Shown in pieces: positions 61,566 through 64,000 of a DNA stretch of 64,000 nt. The translations under genes and the position numbers were made by a program. The notes under the pieces were generated by a model. The model saw only the letters and a list, made by a program, of their open reading frames with translations, made no database searches and was not told where the DNA came from. Origin of the DNA: Alphaproteobacteria bacterium (GTDB lineage: Bacteria > Pseudomonadota > Alphaproteobacteria > Rhizobiales > JAJFHC01); contig JAJFHD010000097.1 of the NCBI GenBank assembly GCA_021775805.1, forward strand, positions 1-64,000, in the 5' to 3' direction. Within the stretch, counting starts at the first letter, position 1. Every line of letters starts with the position of its first letter.

Positions 61566-61581
61566 TTGACTATTTGATCAA
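61566..61581. promoter_or_regulatory. RutR-like operator upstream of preT (TTGACTATTTGATCAA)
   Basis: Matches TTGACCANNTGGTCAA at 14 of 16 positions and keeps both TTGA/TCAA ends. A further half-site (TTGACTAACC on the minus strand) is near 61595. It sits where the preT promoter is expected, 35 bp before the start. Confidence 0.55.
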
Positions 61582-61697
61582 ATTTTTCTCGGTTAGTCAA
61601 ATTGGAAAATCGGATGGGCACAAGGCCTGCCCGTCGTTCAAGGAAATTCACTCCCATTCCGGAATTTCAAACAAGGCCGCGAACTGCAGCGCCTGGG

Positions 61698-62732
61698 TCA
61701 GGCACTGTCCTTGCGCCTGAAGCTGTGCAGTATCGCGAGACAGGCACCAAACAGGCCCAGCAGGGTTGACAGGGCCACAGGCAACAGGTCGCTGGTAAGC
61801 CGTTCGGTCCAGCTTGCACTGAATTCCGTTACCTGTCCTCCCCGTGCGATCTGGAGTTCACTCCAGGCCGCCGGTGTGGTGAGAACGACACTGAACCCTC
61901 TAACGTTCTTGTTTGCGGCGGTAATGAACGCCCTGCCCTTCACAGGTAGATGTTCTCCTTCACTGACAACCTGGATCCAGTCGCCAACCACCAGGTCGCC
62001 TTTGTGCACAAGGGTTGCCCGGTCACGGAAAGGAAGATGTTCCCGGATTTCGTAGCGTCCCTGCCGCAGGAGATGACGGGACTCAGGCCGCACCTTGTCG
62101 CCGACAGCGACATTGCCGCTCAGCATCAGTATGCTTTTTGCGCTCAGGGAACCCTTATCGAATTTCAGTACGCTGTTGTCGGTAATCTCGTGTCCGTCAA
62201 TCGTCAGCAAGGTTGCACTGTCGGGCGTCGCCTTCTCTTTTGCGCCGCCCACCGGCTGTTCGGCCCCTTCAGATTGCGTGAAACGTTTGGCATGCACTTC
62301 AATGGTATCGGGGCCGCCCATCCTTATGGCAAGTTCGACCGCCATGGGCCAGACGATATCCGCGTCGTCGATAGTAACCTCCCGGAAAATTCTGCCATCG
62401 CATGGCTCCGTGTCCCCTTTGGCAGCCATTTCCTGAAGATTGCCGAACGCAGGAATTTCGGGCTTTTCTCTTTTTATGCATAGGGTCAGACGATCGACGT
62501 GCCATGAAGCAGTAGCATTGCCATCAGTCACCACCGTCAGTATTTCCGTATCCGCGGAGATCAGGAAAGACTGCTTTCGCGGTGCAACATAGTAGACAAC
62601 GACAAAAACAAAAAACAGGATGAGAGCCGTGCGCAGACGCTTCACGCGCGCGTCTCGGCTCTCATCGGAATCGTCGACAGAGTTCACCCCAAACAAACGG
62701 GCGATCAGTCTGATCAGTTCATTATTCTTCAT
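61698..62732 (-). CDS. Uncharacterised two-span membrane protein with large extracytoplasmic domain
   Basis: 344 aa, not recognised. About 33 cytoplasmic residues, rich in charge (NSVDDSDESRDARVKRLR), precede a membrane span (ALILFFVFVVVYYVA, residues ~36-50). Roughly 260 polar residues follow with a beta-rich look, then a second span (DLLPVALSTLLGLFGACLAILH, ~315-336) and a basic tail. Two cysteines in the loop (LCIKREK... and PCDGR) could pair. The start overlaps the preceding gene's stop (TGATG), so the two are coupled. Possible sensor or scaffold; no enzyme motif is visible. Confidence 0.72.
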   Translation of the reverse strand: MKNNELIRLIARLFGVNSVDDSDESRDARVKRLRTALILFFVFVVVYYVAPRKQSFLISADTEILTVVTDGNATASWHVDRLTLCIKREKPEIPAFGNLQEMAAKGDTEPCDGRIFREVTIDDADIVWPMAVELAIRMGGPDTIEVHAKRFTQSEGAEQPVGGAKEKATPDSATLLTIDGHEITDNSVLKFDKGSLSAKSILMLSGNVAVGDKVRPESRHLLRQGRYEIREHLPFRDRATLVHKGDLVVGDWIQVVSEGEHLPVKGRAFITAANKNVRGFSVVLTTPAAWSELQIARGGQVTEFSASWTERLTSDLLPVALSTLLGLFGACLAILHSFRRKDSA

Positions 62733-63469
62733 CAGTCGGGAAACATATGGATAAAGGCGTGACGTGGCTTTGAGAAATTACCGGAACGTATTCGGATCAC
62801 CTCAAGAGGCATTTTGCCGGACCAGCCCATCGGGACGGTCAACCAACATCTATGATTGAAACTGGTCCGCCCTTTTCCAGGTACAGCTGAACATTTCAAG
62901 ACCAGCACCTTGTCCCCGATCAAGGCGCGCGCCAGTACTTCGTCCGCCCGCCCCACGTTCATGTTCAAGACAAGTGTTTGCCGACCCAATGCGTCCTGCG
63001 TCGGTATTTCGTTAGCGTTCCACCTGGCAGGGACAAATTCATTACTATCGGCTTGGCAGGCGCCCTTGTGAATGGCAACACCGCTGTTCTCGATGTTTGT
63101 CAGTTTCACAACCTCGGAAAACCTGGTCGGGTACTCAAAGCGAACGACACCGCCTTTCCACCCCCGCGGCACGGTATACTCCATAAATGCAAAATACTTT
63201 CCCGAGATCGTTGTTGCCCGCGCGCAAACAATGTGTCCCTTCCAGCCCCCAGGAAGACTGGCAATCAGCGACGGGCGGTTTTTCGACAGGTTTGCCCGCA
63301 AATGGATACCGACAAGCCAATTGCCGGAAATATAGGCTTCCGGTTTGTTCTCTTCGCCAACCACGCGGGCCGGAAGAGTGACCTCGGGCTCCGCCGAAGC
63401 AATAATACTGTTGAAGCCAAATAGAATTGAAACGACAGCAAAAATAACAATCTTGGAACGAAATCTCAT
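62732..63469 (-). CDS. Uncharacterised exported protein
   Basis: 245 aa, not recognised. I chose ATG 63469, which gives a clean Sec signal peptide (basic MRFRSK, hydrophobic core, cleavage near IIASA, residue ~26). The frame extends 40 codons upstream without support. The mature part contains two similar GGWKGHIVCA and RGWKGGVVRFEYP blocks and a third GMGWSGK-like MGWSGKMPLEVIRI, suggesting a repeated beta-domain. Three cysteines (HIVCAR, GACQAD, LKCSA, RCWL are the candidates) may form disulfides. It is cotranscribed with the two-span membrane protein and divergent from the gene at 63528. Confidence 0.68.
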   Translation of the reverse strand: MRFRSKIVIFAVVSILFGFNSIIASAEPEVTLPARVVGEENKPEAYISGNWLVGIHLRANLSKNRPSLIASLPGGWKGHIVCARATTISGKYFAFMEYTVPRGWKGGVVRFEYPTRFSEVVKLTNIENSGVAIHKGACQADSNEFVPARWNANEIPTQDALGRQTLVLNMNVGRADEVLARALIGDKVLVLKCSAVPGKGRTSFNHRCWLTVPMGWSGKMPLEVIRIRSGNFSKPRHAFIHMFPD

Positions 63470-63527
63470 CGAATGATGCAACTCTTGTGGGTGTTCAAGA
63501 CGACCGATAGATTGTATTTCTTGATCC

Positions 63528-64000
63528 ATGCATAACCCGAATATCATACACAGGCTCCGGCAAGCGACAATTGTTGTTTTCGCACTCATTTTTATGGGCT
63601 TTACCGGCGTGTCGGGTGCGTCTCAGTTGGCACTGGTTGACGAAGACGTCGGTCACGCTTTTCTGTTCAACTACAGGGGCAATTGTTTTGCACTGTTGCC
63701 GTCCCACGTGGCACGGCACAACCGGTTTTCCCTGGACAGCCCCCCGCCCCGCATCCAGGGCAGCGGCGAGGTGTTTGCGCGCGACATCCGGAGAGACCTG
63801 GCCATCGCCTATGTTGACGGCGCACTGGCGCGGCGTTGTACCGGCACCTGGCAGCAACTGCCGCGCAACCTGACATCAAAACTCGAATCCAGTTCGCGCG
63901 GCGAGATCACACGCGTCGGCCCGGAAGGCGTTGTCGATCGCACGAGCGCCATTATCATCGAATATGACCGCGACGAAATCTTCGTCAAGACAACCGATGA
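63528..64000 (+). CDS. Exported protein, possible trypsin-like serine protease domain (5' fragment)
   Basis: At least 157 residues from ATG 63528; the frame runs off the right edge with no stop. An N-terminal signal peptide (residues ~1-31, ending near VSGAS) leads into VGHAFLFNYRGNCFALLPSHV, which resembles the trypsin-fold block holding the catalytic His. It continues to RRDLAIAYVDG, which resembles the DLALLKV block holding the catalytic Asp. The nucleophile Ser would lie beyond the window, so catalysis cannot be judged. It is divergent from the exported protein at 62732 with 58 bp between starts, suggesting a shared promoter region and function. Confidence 0.6.
   Translation, partial: MHNPNIIHRLRQATIVVFALIFMGFTGVSGASQLALVDEDVGHAFLFNYRGNCFALLPSHVARHNRFSLDSPPPRIQGSGEVFARDIRRDLAIAYVDGALARRCTGTWQQLPRNLTSKLESSSRGEITRVGPEGVVDRTSAIIIEYDRDEIFVKTTD

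Noticed and set aside
1..64000. CRISPR arrays, insertion sequences, tRNA or rRNA genes
   Set aside because: I saw no regularly spaced repeats, transposase motifs, terminal inverted repeats with target duplications, or tRNA/rRNA-like sequence. A covariance-model scan would be needed to exclude small structured RNAs.

Overview
The window is GC-rich bacterial chromosome and looks alphaproteobacterial, most likely Hyphomicrobiales or Rhodobacterales. The pointers are a fused PutA with a divergent Lrp-type regulator, heterotetrameric sarcosine oxidase (soxBDAG), DUF1127/DUF6455 proteins, several MttB-superfamily proteins without pyrrolysine, and a complete reductive pyrimidine pathway with RutR-like regulators. 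I saw no rRNA, tRNA, CRISPR array, insertion sequence or phage gene. Genes are densely packed in operons, often with 4-base ATGA/GTGA overlaps.

Left third (1-42240): catabolism of N-methylated compounds. It opens with the end of a Dpp/Opp-type importer (permease fragment and two ATPases). Then come an exported SUMF1-domain protein, a half-size ABC exporter with a strong terminator, and a broken DUF1127 gene. From about 5.8 to 36 kb lies a large island: two MttB-family proteins, a gamma-butyrobetaine hydroxylase-like and a TauD-like Fe(II)/2-oxoglutarate oxygenase, a peptide/opine-type binding protein, two Rieske oxygenases, a dimethylglycine dehydrogenase-like FAD/GcvT protein, soxBDAG, two glutathione transferases, an M29/NicX-related enzyme, a HisC-like aminotransferase, a D-2-hydroxyacid dehydrogenase, a DUF1932 dehydrogenase, a CMD-family protein and a PuuB-like oxidase. 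LacI, LysR and GntR regulators are interspersed. MoeA, a cytochrome c, PutA with its Lrp-family regulator, a DUF1127-DUF6455 protein behind an FNR-type box, and Ogt follow.

The most informative signal is a repeated 10-bp palindrome, TGTGATCACA. Perfect copies occur at 12527, 20432, 26643, 29779 and 30857, all upstream of island operons, and once inside soxB (25868). Near-copies lie at 12442 and 20534. Only one GntR/FCD regulator gene (20715) lies in the island, and two of the sites are in its own upstream region. I infer one regulon that links uptake, oxygenation, N-demethylation and downstream carbon processing of a quaternary or N-methylated compound whose identity the sequence does not settle.

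Right third (42285-61530): pyrimidine salvage and degradation. A likely 12-gene minus-strand operon runs from beta-alanine/omega-amino acid aminotransferase through N-carbamoyl-beta-alanine hydrolase and dihydropyrimidinase. It continues into an NMT1-type ABC importer, a BMP/Nup-type nucleoside ABC importer and cytosine deaminase. Two tandem RutR-like TetR genes diverge from it across two RutR-type palindromes. A second operon encodes dihydropyrimidine dehydrogenase (PreT, PreA) and a DMT transporter, with another RutR-like site upstream.

Right end (61698-64000): an unrecognised cluster with a two-span membrane protein, an exported protein, and a divergent exported protein cut by the window edge that has trypsin-like features.
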